The notes below the pieces were generated by a model. That model searched no databases. It worked only from the letters and a program-made list of their open reading frames with translations, and was not told where the DNA came from. 64,000 nucleotides of DNA from the NCBI GenBank assembly GCA_022266195.1, contig WHVY01000003.1, positions 11,408,001 to 11,472,000 on the forward strand, read 5' to 3'. Both the position numbers and the translations under genes were made by a program. The first letter of the stretch is position 1. Each line of letters opens with the position of its first letter. Positions 1 through 13,872 of the stretch are shown in pieces. This DNA comes from Tetranychus cinnabarinus (taxonomy: Eukaryota; Arthropoda; Arachnida; Trombidiformes; Tetranychidae).

Positions 1-2265
1 AAGAGTAACAACAAAAAAATGAAAAGCTTTAATGGTTAGCTTTATTCAGCAAGGTAACAATCAAATTATGATAATATTTTTCTTAGGCTTAATCGCTCTT
101 TACACACCTTTACAACAATTAGTCTTCCTCAGTTAATTATGAATGTTGATTATGATTGTATAGAAACAATGAATTTCAGTGCTTGGCTGAATTGCAATCA
201 GAATACCAAATAATAATGATAATAATCAAAATTAATATTGACCGGAATTTTATCCTCCAATTAATGTTGACACCAAAAAACAAGATAAAAAGCCTTCAAT
301 TTTCACTATAAAACAAGGTTTGGTACAATTAAAAATTGTGATCAACAGTAAACACAGTTAATCAACATCTAGATCATCCTAATTTGATTATCATCTCAAT
401 CGATATTTATGATTCTGTATTCATTAAAATCAAAATCAACGATCAACAAAAAAGAAACGCAAAAAATGTTTAAAAGATACAAAAGCTCACAATCAAAGCC
501 TAGTTGAAACAATATACTAATGATCAACACTTATCACTTTAATCATTCAATCAATGAACAATTAATTATGTTACCTTCAAACAATATGATCTTTAGTCGG
601 GTCAGTCTGATTAAAATATTTTTAACCATATTTGATTGAGGTCAGCTTATTGTTTCTCATTAGTTGTATCTTTGTGTTGATTTAATTTACTATTAACTAC
701 CAACGCCTACTAAATTAATAAACTATGACCCTTTAGTGATACATTAAATGTAAAATGTCTATCGATTAATTGTTCAGTGTTAACCATTTTGGGTTTTCAA
801 TTACTTTGGTTCACCCTTTTAGGCTTATTTGTTATTTCAATTATCAACCAAACCCAAGATTATTCAGTTATCAATTAAAACAACAATAAAAACAACAATC
901 AATTAATCAATTTTGCAATTAAAAATACAAACTCAGTTAAACATTTTGCGGTAAAAACAATCATTTAATCAAAATGTTTCTTTTGATTGATCATGTTAAT
1001 ATCATTGTTTTAAGATCAAATTGAGTAAATAGTTCTGATTGCAATCAACAATGAATTTTAAAATTGTTGCTATTTCATGGTAAATTTAAACATTATTATA
1101 TAAATTTTTGCAGTTAATATTCAAGTTTATCATTGAAGTTGGCTCTGATGTTTAATGATCATTTCGTGCTGATGAATCTAAAGTAATTGATAAATCTGAT
1201 CGTGAAATAGATTCAAATCAATATCATGAACTCACCTAATCTTTGATCACAGTTGAGTTTTTCATTCATTTGAAAATTGTCTCATCAAATAGAAGGCAAA
1301 AATTTGTAAAAATACTTGTTTAATGAACAACCAATCAATCAGAATAATGATGAATGTTTAATTGCAACTATCAATTACTTTTGATGAAATTAACTTTTAC
1401 TGAGCAAATTTGATTATTACAGTTGACATTTTGATGTTCATTTTTGGCTACAATTTAATTGACCAAATTTGATTCCATTCACTTTTATTATTAGCTCTTA
1501 GCTGTTCATCATTAAAATGAAATTAGGTTGATTTTGGGTTCAATTTAGTTACAAATAATAAGATTGATTGAAGTAATGATATGATTCAAGAAAAAAAGAT
1601 TTAAATTTGCATACGAATGAGTTTTCACAATTGACAGTTAATATCAATTGTTACCCAATGTAAATGATGTTTAATATTAAATAACTGTTAAACCATTTTG
1701 TTGGCAACAATTTTAATGGTAGTCAATTATCTTGTTGAAATAACCATTTGCCATTAACCATAACTTTTGATGATTTATAATTATCATGTTAACATGAGAG
1801 TTGATTGTGGACAATAATGATGTTAACAGCAAACTTGAGATTTGTCAACAATACAGGTTAACATTTGATGATATATTTAAGTGAACATCAAATTATCGTA
1901 ATTTGGTGAATATAACACAACTTAAAATGACTTCTTTTTCTGACCAACATCGATATTCTGAAAAAACTGCTTCTCAGGGTAACCATTTTAATAGTAACAA
2001 TCAAAGCCCACTCACGTTATAATTGATTCAATTGACTAATTATCATTTTCTTCCGTATTTATTGAAATCAAAAATTTGTTTAGTTTAAAGTTTCGCCGAT
2101 ATAAATTGTAAATTGATTGAAATGAACCAGTTTTTGATCAAACTCCTTGGTTGATTGAACATCAATCCTAGTTGAAGTTAGTCTTTGATTGTAGTTTTTA
2201 TTTTGGTCAAGAGTCGAAATATTTTGTTCAACATTTTAATTTGTTCTCATTTATTTCATTTACAG
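1..2265. other. Intronic or upstream DNA of the peroxidase gene
   Basis: No exon is firmly supported here. The stretch ends in a good pyrimidine-rich acceptor (AG at 2264-2265) feeding the first recognisable peroxidase exon in phase 1, so at least one coding exon must lie upstream. No reading frame resembling the distal-histidine motif (W-G-Q-x-x-D-H-D) was seen, so the missing exons are probably off the left edge. One weak in-phase candidate exon at 1927-1978 is discussed in the findings. The rest is AT-rich DNA dominated by TTGAT/ATCAA-type words. Confidence 0.5.
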
Positions 2266-5200
2266 ATGAAAATGATCTCGAATTTGATTGTTGCGAGCTT
2301 CGTGAACGAGGAACTGACCATCCATTATGTGCACCAATAATAATCCCTGATGATGATCCATTGTACAGTCCATTTGGAAAACGTTGTCATGACTTTAAAC
2401 GATCTGTTGCTGGCCATCGTCCAAACTGTGCTCTTGGTAAATAATCAACTCGTTTTTACTTGATATTAATTAGCATTTTGGGTTAACTCTAATCAATGTA
2501 AATGCATTATTTATTCATGCCTTTTGTGTTTGCGGTTGATTAAAACAATGTACACAGTTAGACTCTGAATAAGTTGGTAAAAGTTGATTAGCTTGGGCCA
2601 ATTGTAGTCACGAGTTTGGACTTGATTTACCAAACAATTTACTGATTTACTTTCATGATCACATGATTGCTCAACAATTAACTTCCTCATACAGTTTACA
2701 ATCTTACATAATAAAATTGTAAATTATTATGTGTTTACATAGAATTGATTTGACCCTAGAAATGTTTCAATTTAATGATTGTGATTGACTTAATTTTCAT
2801 TGATTATCTTCCTTAACAGGACCTCGAGCTCATATTAATACATTATCATCGCCAATTGATGCCAATTTCATTTATGGTTCAAGTGATGCTTTAGCTCGTC
2901 GATTGAGAGCATTTAAAGGAGGTAAGTTTATCAATTATTGGCTTTAATCAGCAGGTTACTAATCACAATTATACACTACAATTAAATGCGCAAAATTGAT
3001 TACAAGCAAATGAAATTGATTTATGGTGATCACTTTAAGACAATTTTGCTTTTCCTATTTAGTTTGTTTGCCTAAAGTTGGCCATTTGACCTTGTTTTTG
3101 CTGTTTTTTACATCAAAGATTTAAATATAATCTAATGAATTTTGATGATAATGTAATTGTCAGTTAATTGTTACTTTATTCATCATTTTTCAGATAATTA
3201 ATTCTAGGCGCTCGGTTTTCAATTTAGGCGAATTCATATGAAAATATTTATGGGAAAAGTTAACATTAAAGATTTAATTGATAAATTAAATGAATATCTT
3301 GTAAGTCGTAGGCAACTGATTTATCTTGATTGCTTTATTTGCAAGATTTGCATAATTCGACACTTACTTTTGTTAGCTAATTAAATTGCAAAACTGATTT
3401 TAACCCGCTATTTAAATTTACTGAATCAAACTAGTTGCTTAGTCAAACATAATTTTATATCGCACTTAATCTCATCATCAATGTGAAGTTTAGTTTATAA
3501 TATTTAACTTTATTTTCAGCATCAAATTATTTTGATTTGATAGTTTACCATTTCTTAGAAGCCAAATTGACTTGAAAATTATGAATTTTGTTTCAATGGA
3601 GTAAATCACCAGGTTGGTGGTAAATTAAATCTTGGATTAACTTCCAAATGCTGATTTTCATTATCATTTACAAGAAAACAATGGTTTTGGTCGAAATGAG
3701 CTTCCAATTGAATGTTTCATTAGTGAATCAAGCAACAGTTTTCAGTGTTTTAGACTGTCAGATATTCACCATGTTTCATCAAATAGTTGGTATTGCAAGC
3801 AATTAAGCTGATTGTCATTTTAAGGAAAAAATATTTATAAGACGATTATAAAAGATTTTGTTCACTTTCTTTGCTAAAATGGCTCAGCAATGATTTAAAG
3901 CAATTAATCTTTCTGTTAAATTGTTATGTTATTAACATCATCAGTTAGAATTAATTACAATAAATTTTGTTGATTGTTTCAGTTAATGTTAAATATGGCC
4001 ATTATCTGTTTACTTGTAAACATTATTCCGATCATTACTGCTACACTTGAATAGTAGATACTTTTGATTCAATTTCAGTAAACTTGTTTTTCACATTATT
4101 TTCACTTTTAAATCCTAAGGCAAATTACATTTGTTACCAATCGTACAGATTTAACATAATGTTTTATGATTGAATTAGTTTTACTATTGACTAATTGTGT
4201 TTCAAGGTATACCTGCAATTAAATAACATTTAATCAAGTGCAGATTAATGGTAAATCAAATGTGTATAACAATTTGTTTACTGCCAAAGGGTAACCTTTC
4301 CAGAACACACATTCAATTTCCATAAACAATATTTTTATTGTTGCTATCTTTTAAGGCCTGAGAGTTAATTGTGGTTAAACTGATCATTTATAATGTTTTA
4401 TTATTCGGATGATTTAATGGTCATTATCGTACTGCTCAAACCTTGAACGATGTCTAAGGTAAACAGTTAATCTCAATATTGATCATTTCAATAGCCAATA
4501 AAGTTCATTTAGTACAATCAACTAACTTGATTCACACCAACATCAATCAGCTTTTTCAAGGTATAATGAGTATTTCAAGTAAATCAGCAAATTGTCAACT
4601 AATAGACTTTAAATTGGTGTTAAGATTAACTACAATAAGTGTTGCCATTTATAGTGAATGTTGAAAACAAAAGAAATGCAGAAATCTTTTAATCCATACA
4701 TTTCAACAATTTGTTAATAAGATTAACTGATTGACTAAATAAAGGATTTAGTTAACTGTTGATTACAAATTATAAAAGGGATTTTCCCTTAAAATTATTA
4801 AACTCTTTTTTTATAAACTTTACTAATATGTAATAATAATTAAATTTGATTTACTGAACTTGATACTTTAAGGACAAAAAGAAGAATAAAATTGATTTAA
4901 TAGACTTTAATTGGTGAGTTAAATGGTGAAAATTTTGTCTTGATTAACGGGTGTTGGTCAAGGGAGGAGATGAAGGTGTAAGAAAGGTTTACAATCAATG
5001 CATTAATTAATATCATTCTGGTTAATTTGATTATTTTCTTCTTTTTTCTGTTACCATTCTGTAAATGGAAAATGAAAGTTAACTGAATCGCTTGATTTGA
5101 TTCTGATAAAAGTAAAAGTAAATCTTTACCTTCAAACATCATTGAGAGCCAAATGATTAACTCAAATCGCTAAATCAATTGATTGACCCAATACTGACCA

Positions 5201-8030
5201 CCCATTTAATTATCATGTTTATGCACAATCAGGCAACTCTTAATGGTTTAAAAAAAGAAGAAACAAAATTGGAAATTAAAATAATTTATTGATTGTAAAG
5301 TTCAATTGAAATCTGTATTTGCAATCAATTTGTGTTTGTTTTTAATTTCGCCCTAGATTAAGTTTTTCTTATTCTTGCTAATCAAATTTCATTAATTTCA
5401 AGGATTTCCTCATTTCCCTGACTATTAGAAACTAAATTTTCATGGCAAGCCCGGAAATTAAATTATTAGCTGGATTGATTAACTGGATTTAAACTCGATC
5501 ATGGATGTGTGAATATTCAGCTTTCTCATATTAGCAAATTATTCAGCTCAATGGGTGTTGTCTATCAATTTTTTACAATACATTTTGAATGTCCTTTAAA
5601 CTCGTTTATCCTTGTTTTTAATTATCAATAATATTTTGATTGTTGCTGATTGATATTAATGTTTTGGAATGCTTTTCTCTAACTGTTCAATGTCAATAGT
5701 TGGAAATTATTACAAGTTCATGACTACTTGTTGATTGATTATTGATATTCTTGAATAGCATTTAATTTAATCCATAACTTAATAAAGACGTAATACTAAT
5801 AATCATTTAAATGAATGTAATTTGGCATAACTGATGATTGAAATTGAAAAGTAACATTGTGATGGAACCCGCTGAAAGCATTTATAAAGATTGTGAATTA
5901 TGATTTACTTTTAACACATTTTTTTCTTGATTTTTAATTAGGTTTAATGAAGGTTTGGGATCGATTCAATGCTTATGGACTGAAGCCTTTACTTCCACCT
6001 GAAAGTGATAATCCTGAGCGTGATTGTACTGCCAGACCTCGCCACTTATTTTGCTTTATTGCTGGAGATGAGCGCGTTAATGAACAAATTCATTTGACTG
6101 TTTTGCACACTTTATATGTTCGTGACCATAACCGAATTGCCACTGCCTTGGCTGAATTGAACCCTCATTGGGATGATGAAAAGCTTTTCCAAGAAGCTCG
6201 CCATATTATGGCTGCTTCAGTTCAGCACATCACATTGAATGAATTTTTGCCCCTTTTATTGGGAACCGAAATGGTTGAAAAGTACAATTTAACTGTCCAA
6301 GCAGAGGGTTATCGTGATGATTATGATGCCAATGTTCACATTGGACCTTCTCATGCTTTCCAAACGGCTGCTTTCCGTTTTGGACACACATTTATTCAAG
6401 GAATGGTTCGTCGTTATGATAAATTTCACCAATTCTTGGGAGAAGATCCTTTACATAACCTTCTTCGTCAACCATTCATCGTCTATGAACCTGGTAAAAT
6501 GGATGAGCTTATTGGTGGGCTCATCAACACTCCTGCTCAAACCTATGATCCATTTATTACTCAAGAAGTGTCAGGTCGCTTGTTTCAACCTCCACATAAA
6601 CCTTTTGGCTTGGATTTAGCAGCAATCAATTTGGAAAGAGGTCGTGAACATGGTCTACCTGGTTATAATGCATGGAGAGAATGGTGTGGATTAGGTCGAG
6701 CTCAAAGCTGGCAAGATTTGGTTCCAGTTTTACAAAATAATACTGCTTATTTGTATTCTCAAATTTACAAGTAAGCGTTAATCGTTGGTTTGCTGATAAA
6801 TTAATTCCAAATGTGTTGAGGTGTAGCTAATTAATCAATCAAGTGAACACCTTTTGAAATGAAGAACCTTGTTCACTTTGCAGTTTTTTGTTTACACTTT
6901 TGTTCCATTTGCTTCACAAATGGTGTGTTTTTTCAATTTGAGCTCACATTTTATTTAACAATCAATTTTCACAATCCATATTTAAGCTCTAATTTAGTTT
7001 GCTGCAGTATTTCGTGAGATTAGAATGTTCATGATTTTTCATGAATATGTCATGTAACATTTCAAGGGTTCATAATTGCTCAATTTGTTTATCTTTCATT
7101 TGGAAAATCACGATTTTGAATTGAAAAGCGAAAATTCAAAATCAGAAGTAAACGGTTATTACAAATCAATGTTGCCAAATTATATTGGATGCACTTATGA
7201 ATAATTTAAAGTGCATTTAAATTTTTGGCAATTTTCTCTTCAAGATATTTTGCTAATTTCATATTTTTATTTCACTTTTAGACATCCTGATGATATTGAT
7301 CTTTGGTCTGGTGGAATTTCCGAAGTCAGATTACCTGGTGCAATGATTGGTCCAACATTTGCTTGCATAATTGCTCAACAATTTTCCAACATTCGACGAG
7401 GAGATCGATTCTGGTATGATAGATCAGGACTTCCATCTTCATTTACCCCTGAACAATTGTATGAGATTAAAAAATCAGTACAATCAAAGATTATTTGTGA
7501 AAATGCCGATGATATTCCAACAATCCAGACATGGGTTATGAGACAAGCTCATCCTATTTTGTAAGTTAACAGATTACCAAATTGTGTAATAATCATTACT
7601 TATTCGGACCAATTGATTAGTCAAGTGTTTAATTTGCTTTAGTTAAAAACCTTTCAAGTTCAAATACTTTATACTGTTCATTGAGACAGTAATCATATTA
7701 TTGCATTACAATATTATGGCGATGGACCTTTATTCATAAGTAAGATAGATAAAGAAAAGTTGTTTAGTATCGATTTGTTAATAGCATTAAACTTTCTTGG
7801 TAATGAGCAGGAAAGGCTTTTAGGCTCAATTTAACAATAAGCTGGTCCAAATAAGTTTAAATAATGATTGTTATCATTTCCATTCAATATTCATCAATAA
7901 TTGATTTCTCATTTTTTCCAATTCTTAAAATAGCAATCCTCGAGTTGCCTGTTCTGATCTTCCGTCCATCGATTTGAGATATTGGCAAGAGGATCCCAAT
8001 ACTGGAGCATTACTCTACAGAAGGAAATAA
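2266..8030 (+). CDS. Animal haem peroxidase (chorion peroxidase/peroxinectin-like), 5' end missing
   Basis: Coding exons are 2266-2436, 2820-2921, 5942-6770, 7282-7560 and 7934-8030 (stop TAA 8028-8030). All junctions are GT-AG and phases agree (1,1,2,2), giving about 492 residues of the C-terminal catalytic part. These enzymes oxidise substrates with hydrogen peroxide and are usually secreted or extracellular, acting in chorion or cuticle cross-linking, or immunity. Visible signatures are the Cys-rich stretch before the core, G-P-R-x-x-I-N-T-L, and A-G-D-E-R-V-N-E at about 6061-6084. That motif supplies the catalytic Arg (codon 6073) and the Glu (codon 6082) that bonds haem in mammalian relatives. 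It is followed by H-T-L-Y-V-R-D-H-N-R, then F-R-F-G-H-T with the proximal haem His (codon 6385), and a C-terminal N-P-R-V-A-C segment. The distal-His exon is not in the window, so it is either off the edge or lost. The third exon holds most of the core and the 3.0 kb intron 2922-5941 precedes it. The exact subfamily is uncertain. Confidence 0.9.
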
Positions 8031-8420
8031 TGATTTCAAATCATTACCAGGAACAGGATAAGTAACAGTGTATTTTTACGGACAAACTAGAAACCAATGG
8101 GTACATTTGAGACAAAATTGACTTGAGTAAATGCGTTAATGATCACAAAAATTTAATTCAATAACTTTTACTCATGTTTGATTGAAAATTTATTATAAAT
8201 CAGCTTAGTCGATAATTTATTAAGAGATTACAAGCTAATCTGATTGATCTTTTGATTTGATTATGGTATGGTCATGAATTGTCCTACAAGACAATTCTGC
8301 ACTTTGTCCGTAAAGATTTTCATTGTTATTTATTCTTATCTCAAATAATTGTTAATTTCTTTTTGTAATCAAAGTTTATATTAAAAGTACATGAAAGCAA
8401 AAATTTATGTCTTTTAGAGC

Positions 8421-8426
8421 AATAAA
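8421..8426 (+). terminator. Candidate polyadenylation signal of the peroxidase gene
   Basis: AATAAA on the + strand about 390 bases after the peroxidase stop. The gene converges on ARF (stop at 8842). Such hexamers are common by chance in AT-rich DNA, so this is only a candidate. Confidence 0.35.
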
Positions 8427-8841
8427 ACACTAATATTTCTAACATTCTAAATCTGGATATTCATGTGTTGATTGATAAGAGAAACGATTGTAGTTTTGCA
8501 CTGAAAGTTAATAACATTACAGTAAAACGGTACTTAAGAGATAAAATTTGGGTTAATCCTTGGCAAAACACTAACCCAAGACGACATAGTTTTATTGACT
8601 AATAGACACACTACTTTACTTACTGATTTCCAACTGTTTACAATTGTTTGACGATAGATGGAAGGATTTTATGTATCAAGCAAGGTTTTACTGTGATTCA
8701 AATGGATTGTAAAATTTGCCACATCAAGAGATAATTGGTGTATTTAACTTGGTGTATACGATGGTTAAAAAAATTTATTAATTATAATTGCTCTTAAGTT
8801 TGTAATTAATCAGGATTGAGAAACTAAAGGTGACAAGGTGT

Positions 8842-9624
8842 TTACTTTTGACCCTTTAATTGATTTGAAAGCCAGTCCAGACCTTCATAAAGACCATCAC
8901 CACTTGTCGCACAAGTTGCTTGAATGTACCAATTGCGACTTCGGAGGGAATGTAAACCAAGTTTATCGGTAATCTCAGCGGCATTCATTGCATTAGGAAG
9001 GTCCTAGGATATAGATTAATTAACAGATATGTAAATGAGTTAACAAGAAAGAAGAAATAGTTGGCAATCAGAAATTATAGTCAAATGAAAACAGTTGATT
9101 AGAGATAAGAAAGGGTGGATAATGACACCTGTAATAATGTATTTCAACAGCCACATACCTGTTTGTTGGCGAATATAAGGAGAACAGCGTCTCTGAGCTC
9201 ATCTTCAGTTAACATGCGATTCAATTCTTCCCGAGCCTCTCCAACTCTTTCTCTATCGTTTGAGTCAACAACAAAAATAAGGCCTTGTGTGTTTTGGAAA
9301 TAATGCCTCCATAAGGGTCTAATTTTGTCTTGACCTCCTACATCCCAAACAGTAAAGCTGATGTTTTTATATTCCACCGTCTCCACATTAAAACCTAGAA
9401 ATAAAAATATCAATTAATTATGTGTAAATGATATAAATCTTCATAATGACACATTGCTAAATCACAAGGTACATACCTATCGTAGGAATTGTAGTTACTA
9501 TTTCACCAAGTTTGAGCTTGTATAAAATGGTTGTTTTACCAGCAGCATCCAAACCAACCATCAAAATTCGGACTTGCTTAGACCCGAATAGGCTTTGAAA
9601 AATAGAGCTGATAGTTAGGCCCAT
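8842..9624 (-). CDS. ADP-ribosylation factor (ARF) small GTPase
   Basis: Three exons on the minus strand: 9624-9477 (ATG 9624-9622), 9394-9159 and 9003-8842 (stop TAA), joined in phases 1 and 0. The product is 181 residues, the normal ARF length. ARFs are GTP switches that recruit coat proteins and lipid enzymes at Golgi and endosomal membranes. Visible motifs are Gly2 for N-myristoylation, the P-loop G-L-D-A-A-G-K-T at residues 24-31, W-D-V-G-G-Q-D in switch II, N-K-Q-D for guanine recognition, and C-A-T-S near the C terminus. The N-terminal helix (G-L-T-I-S-S) looks like class II ARFs (ARF4/5), whereas the last third is closest to class I (ARF1), so I do not assign a number. An AG immediately upstream of the ATG leaves open a 5' UTR intron. 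The donor of exon 2 (GTATGT) and other sites are canonical. Confidence 0.96.
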
Positions 9625-12600
9625 TGTTAAAATCTATTAAATAAACAATCTCTTAAAATAAAGATACACTGGTTAATGGAAACCGGTTAAATAGTTGAAG
9701 GAGATGATAAAGCAAGCAACCCTGGTTACTCTAACCGGTTACTTACTGGTTAAATTGAGAGGCAAATTCAAAAGCAAATTATCTTATATTGCTATTATCA
9801 AGAATTAAAAAATTTAAAATCTCATTTTGTCTCAATAATCATGACAAATAAATTGTATATAAATTTTTGATAAATAAACTGAAGAAGTATAAGTCTGAAT
9901 GAAAGAAAGAATGAGAGAGAGGCAGAAAATTCTAGAAGGACCAGTGCAGGAATATCATGCTGTGAGCTTCAACAAAAACTCAACAGCGCAACGATTGTTC
10001 ATCTTTTCTTTGCGATCTTGAACCATCAAATTCAATCTAACCATACTATCCTAAATTGCAAATCATAAATCTTGTTATTCCAAACTTAACTCGAAAATTT
10101 CATTCAACAACGAAAGAGGAAAGTATGATTGTGTCCAATTTTAACAAGTAACTTTTAAAAAATAACCTTAATGTGTATCGAAAAGAAGCTCACCAGGTAA
10201 AAAACGCCACTTGGTGATGAATAATGTTCCATTTCACCACAAAAACCATTAAGCTTCTCTAATCTTCAACTGATTTTCACCCTTTCAATCCAATTGAGGA
10301 TTTTTAAGACCAATTGAAGTATTATGTGAAAAGATTATCATCAGCCACCACAGATGAACCTTAAGCAGCTATGAAAACTCATCTCAAATAAATACACCCT
10401 GAAGATTCTGTAAACTCTAGATAATGCACATTGCAATATGCTTCTATTGGCCATTGAGAGCTAAATTAACCTTAATAAACTGTTCCAAGACTCCACTTTG
10501 TAGAAGATAAACCTTCAAAGATTTTCTTGATTCTCATCAAAATCATGATTTGTTTTACCTTTATTGACCATCAATTGTATCACAAATGCATTAATATTAA
10601 AATTTAATTTCAACTCCAAGAGTTTATTGAGTGTCTGATGATCTACATCTTTTGATAAAAGCCTTTAAAATAATTTTCGAGTGACATTCAACGATTTTCT
10701 TTACAATAGCAATTTTGATCAACCAATAGTTAACTTGTACATTTATTGCTCGTTGATAATATTCAACGTTGTTCTTGATTTACACATGAGGATGAGCAAC
10801 CAGAAAATTGACCACAAAACTCATTGATCAACCTACGTGCTATGATGAAGTTAATATATCGATTCGGTTGGAAACAATTGGAAAAGTACAACTATTTGTA
10901 TTTATATTAATCTGGTTAATCATTTTACCTTTATTAGTGAGAGAAGAAAAAGATTTATCTTAACCATCAAATTGAATTTCTTGATACAAGAAATAAATGG
11001 ACTGTTAATTCCCAGTTAATCAATTGTTTACCTCTTTCAAAATCACCTGAAAAATAATAAATAAATAGTTTTTTGTTTCCTTTGATCAGAAAGGCTTCTT
11101 GATAATAATACAACAAAACAAAAGGCAACATTTGATCCACTTTTTGGGTTTGTTTATTTCCTTTGATCCTATTACTAAACTCAGCTCAAAGTTAATCAAA
11201 TAGATTAAATCAAGGAAATTTAACCTTTTTTTCAATCTAAAGCAAAAAACAACAAAGTAAGAATATTAAAAGATGAGATGGAAGGAAAAAATAGGAAATA
11301 ATGATGAAAACTGAGAGAAGAAGCAGATTAGAGAATTGAGAGGAAAAAATCAATGTTGAGTCAATTGAGTAAATCTTAATTAAAATCTGGAATCAAAGTA
11401 TTTCCAATGATTTAACCAAATCTGGTAAACTCTTAGTTGAACCTGAATAAAGTAGCAAATGAAAATATCTTAATAATTTAACCAGTCTTTCAATTGACTG
11501 ACATTGACTTGAAAAGGCAAATATTTCAATGATCAAATTGAATGGTGAAAAGATGATGATAATATTGTTACCAAAATCAATTGAACAGTTAATCAAAAGC
11601 ATTTCATAGAAACCCAAATAAACCCAAATAAACCCAATAAGAGGCAACAAAAAAAGACTGGTTCATCATACAGACAACACCCAACAATTGGTCTTATTTT
11701 GGTCTCAATGGTGATAAATTATTACAATCTGGTTTCAAAGGATATTACAAGATTTGAAGGGAACATTGGATTATTAAATTTTCAGATTGTTCATCAATCA
11801 GCAAGGATGTAAGACTAACATGAGAATTTAAATGATGAAAGTTTGGGTGTGAGTCGAGATTCAATTGATTAGGAAAACCTAAAGATAATTAGTTGATGTT
11901 ACGATACAAGTTATTACAATTTATAGCAATGGCATTTCAATGCAACCCAGTCTAAGAGTCACTGTTCACCTTTATGTTGCTTACTTTTTTTTAATGATCA
12001 CCTTGTCGTTGGAAGTGATTTAAATGTTCAATGAAAGGTAAACAGTGAATAAATGGTGTCAATTCCCAAGTTAATTGTCAAACAAGGCTAGTGACGTTTT
12101 TAATTACAAAGTATATAATTGAGCAAATATAAGATGTAAGTCGAAAGACATTTTGTTTAAACTGAAACTTGGAGTAAAATTTTACTTAAAACTACAGGGT
12201 GCTGCAAATGGAATCCAGTTTGTTGGATAAAATTCAATCAAATCCAATTAAAAATTTATTTCCTCAAATATATCAGTTAAAGATGCTCAAAACAGATTAA
12301 GTCAAAAATTGATTTTACAAGAAAAGCTGATATCAATTTCATTGAAAGTTGATACAAAATGATCTAAAAATGATTCCAATCATTCAGACCTAAAAGGTCA
12401 AGTCAGAATTTTTCTGAACTTAAATCTTTACCAATGCTGATGGATGATAATTTCACAAAAATCAACTGTTTAATAAATCGATTTCAGTTTCATTTACTTC
12501 TTCGGTCCAACAATTCATTTTTGGTCGCATAATAAATGCTTTGAGACAAAGTGTAAATCTGAAAAATTGGGTTTTCTAATGTTGAAGATGGAATTGTGTT

Positions 12601-13872
12601 GAGCTAATTGTACTTGATTGTAACCACTAATGAATGGGAACGAAAGATATAAGAAGATTTACCATGAAAAATGTACATGAAGAGGAAAATGGAACAAGAA
12701 CAAGAACAAGTGTAAGTTGGCGTAAAATTTTGTTCTTTTTCTTGTTGATTGAAAATTTGACAAAAAAAGAGGAAAAGATAAGTTTATTTGAAGAGACTTT
12801 TCTTTCTGAATTTCTCATGAATCGTGAATCCATATAAATCTTGTTCTACCATCATCAGCCATGTATTTCCCCTTGAATATCATTTCTTGCTCCTCTTCAC
12901 TACGCATCCTTTACTCAACCATTAAACAATCAAAAGACTCTTTAACTGCCAATTTCACTCCCAGAATTTAATTTTACTCAATATTATCTTGCACTTTCCC
13001 TATCATCCAACATCAGCCTTTCCTCTTCTCTTGATGATAAACATTTTCCAATCTCACTATCATGCTCAATCCCGAGTTAAACTTGAATGAATCTCACACT
13101 CCCAGGCAACAACAATATTCTTGGAGCATATTCTTTCCTCCCAATTCATCTTGTAACTCACATTTTTCTCATCATCATCATCATCATCCTGATTCTTGTT
13201 TCTCTATTTTCTCCTCTGAGTGTTGCAAGCATGTATTCTGAAATGGGAACAACAATATTGAACATCCGTTCCAACTGAACATCATCGGTAAAGATAACAA
13301 CAATATCGATAAACATATTTATATTGAATAACGTTTTGTGTGTGTATTTTCATCGCATCTTTTCAGATCAAAAATGATTTTACTATTGAAATGGTTTTAC
13401 AAAGTAAATAAAGCTGTTCAACCTTTAAGGCGTAAAAAGCCTCAGTTTCATGAAAGCTCATTGATAAAATATTATCACCAGCAGCAACATTTACCGGCAA
13501 ACATTGGAACAACAATGAAAACAGTTTAAACTCGTTAATTGTACAACTTTGTTTTTCCCAGCATTTCAACGATTCTTCATCAGTTGTTCAGTTGATACAA
13601 AGAAATGGCTCAAAGAACAAGGTTAATCAAGGAATAAGAAAATTGTCTTTTTTTTCTCATTACATTTTCTCGAAATGATTTTCTGTGTTTACTTTTTGTT
13701 AACATTACCAACTGAATCATTTCAATCATGATCAATGAGAAATTCATTTACAGTGAAAAATAATTTTGTGGATAATTATATTTTTTATCAAACGGAACGA
13801 AACAAAAAACAATTTGTTTTTGCTTCTTTTTAAAGTCATCAATTTGCTCTCTTCCGCCTTCTCCTGATTATC
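9625..13872. other. Intergenic region between divergent ARF and SLC35F-like genes
   Basis: No protein-coding gene is supported over 4.2 kb. It should contain the promoters of ARF (-) and of the long first exon of the carrier gene (+). A somewhat less AT-rich patch around 9.90-10.06 kb could be an ARF 5' UTR exon, but no decisive splice pair was found. A short tandem 10-mer run lies at 11.61 kb. Small open frames at 12.6-13.5 kb have low-complexity or overlapping translations and no recognisable domain. Confidence 0.5.
11611..11638. repeat. Short tandem repeat, 10-bp unit
   Basis: AACCCAAATA is repeated twice exactly, followed by a third unit that diverges after eight bases. Probably a simple replication-slippage repeat in intergenic DNA. 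Confidence 0.85.

Noticed and set aside
12627..12837. Open frames on both strands over the same 200 bases
   Set aside because: Mirror-image frames in purine/pyrimidine-biased DNA; neither has a domain, splice partners or plausible codon use.
13087..13278. Hydrophobic 63-codon frame with an Ile run
   Set aside because: The Ile run is a TCATCATCA microsatellite; no continuation or homology.
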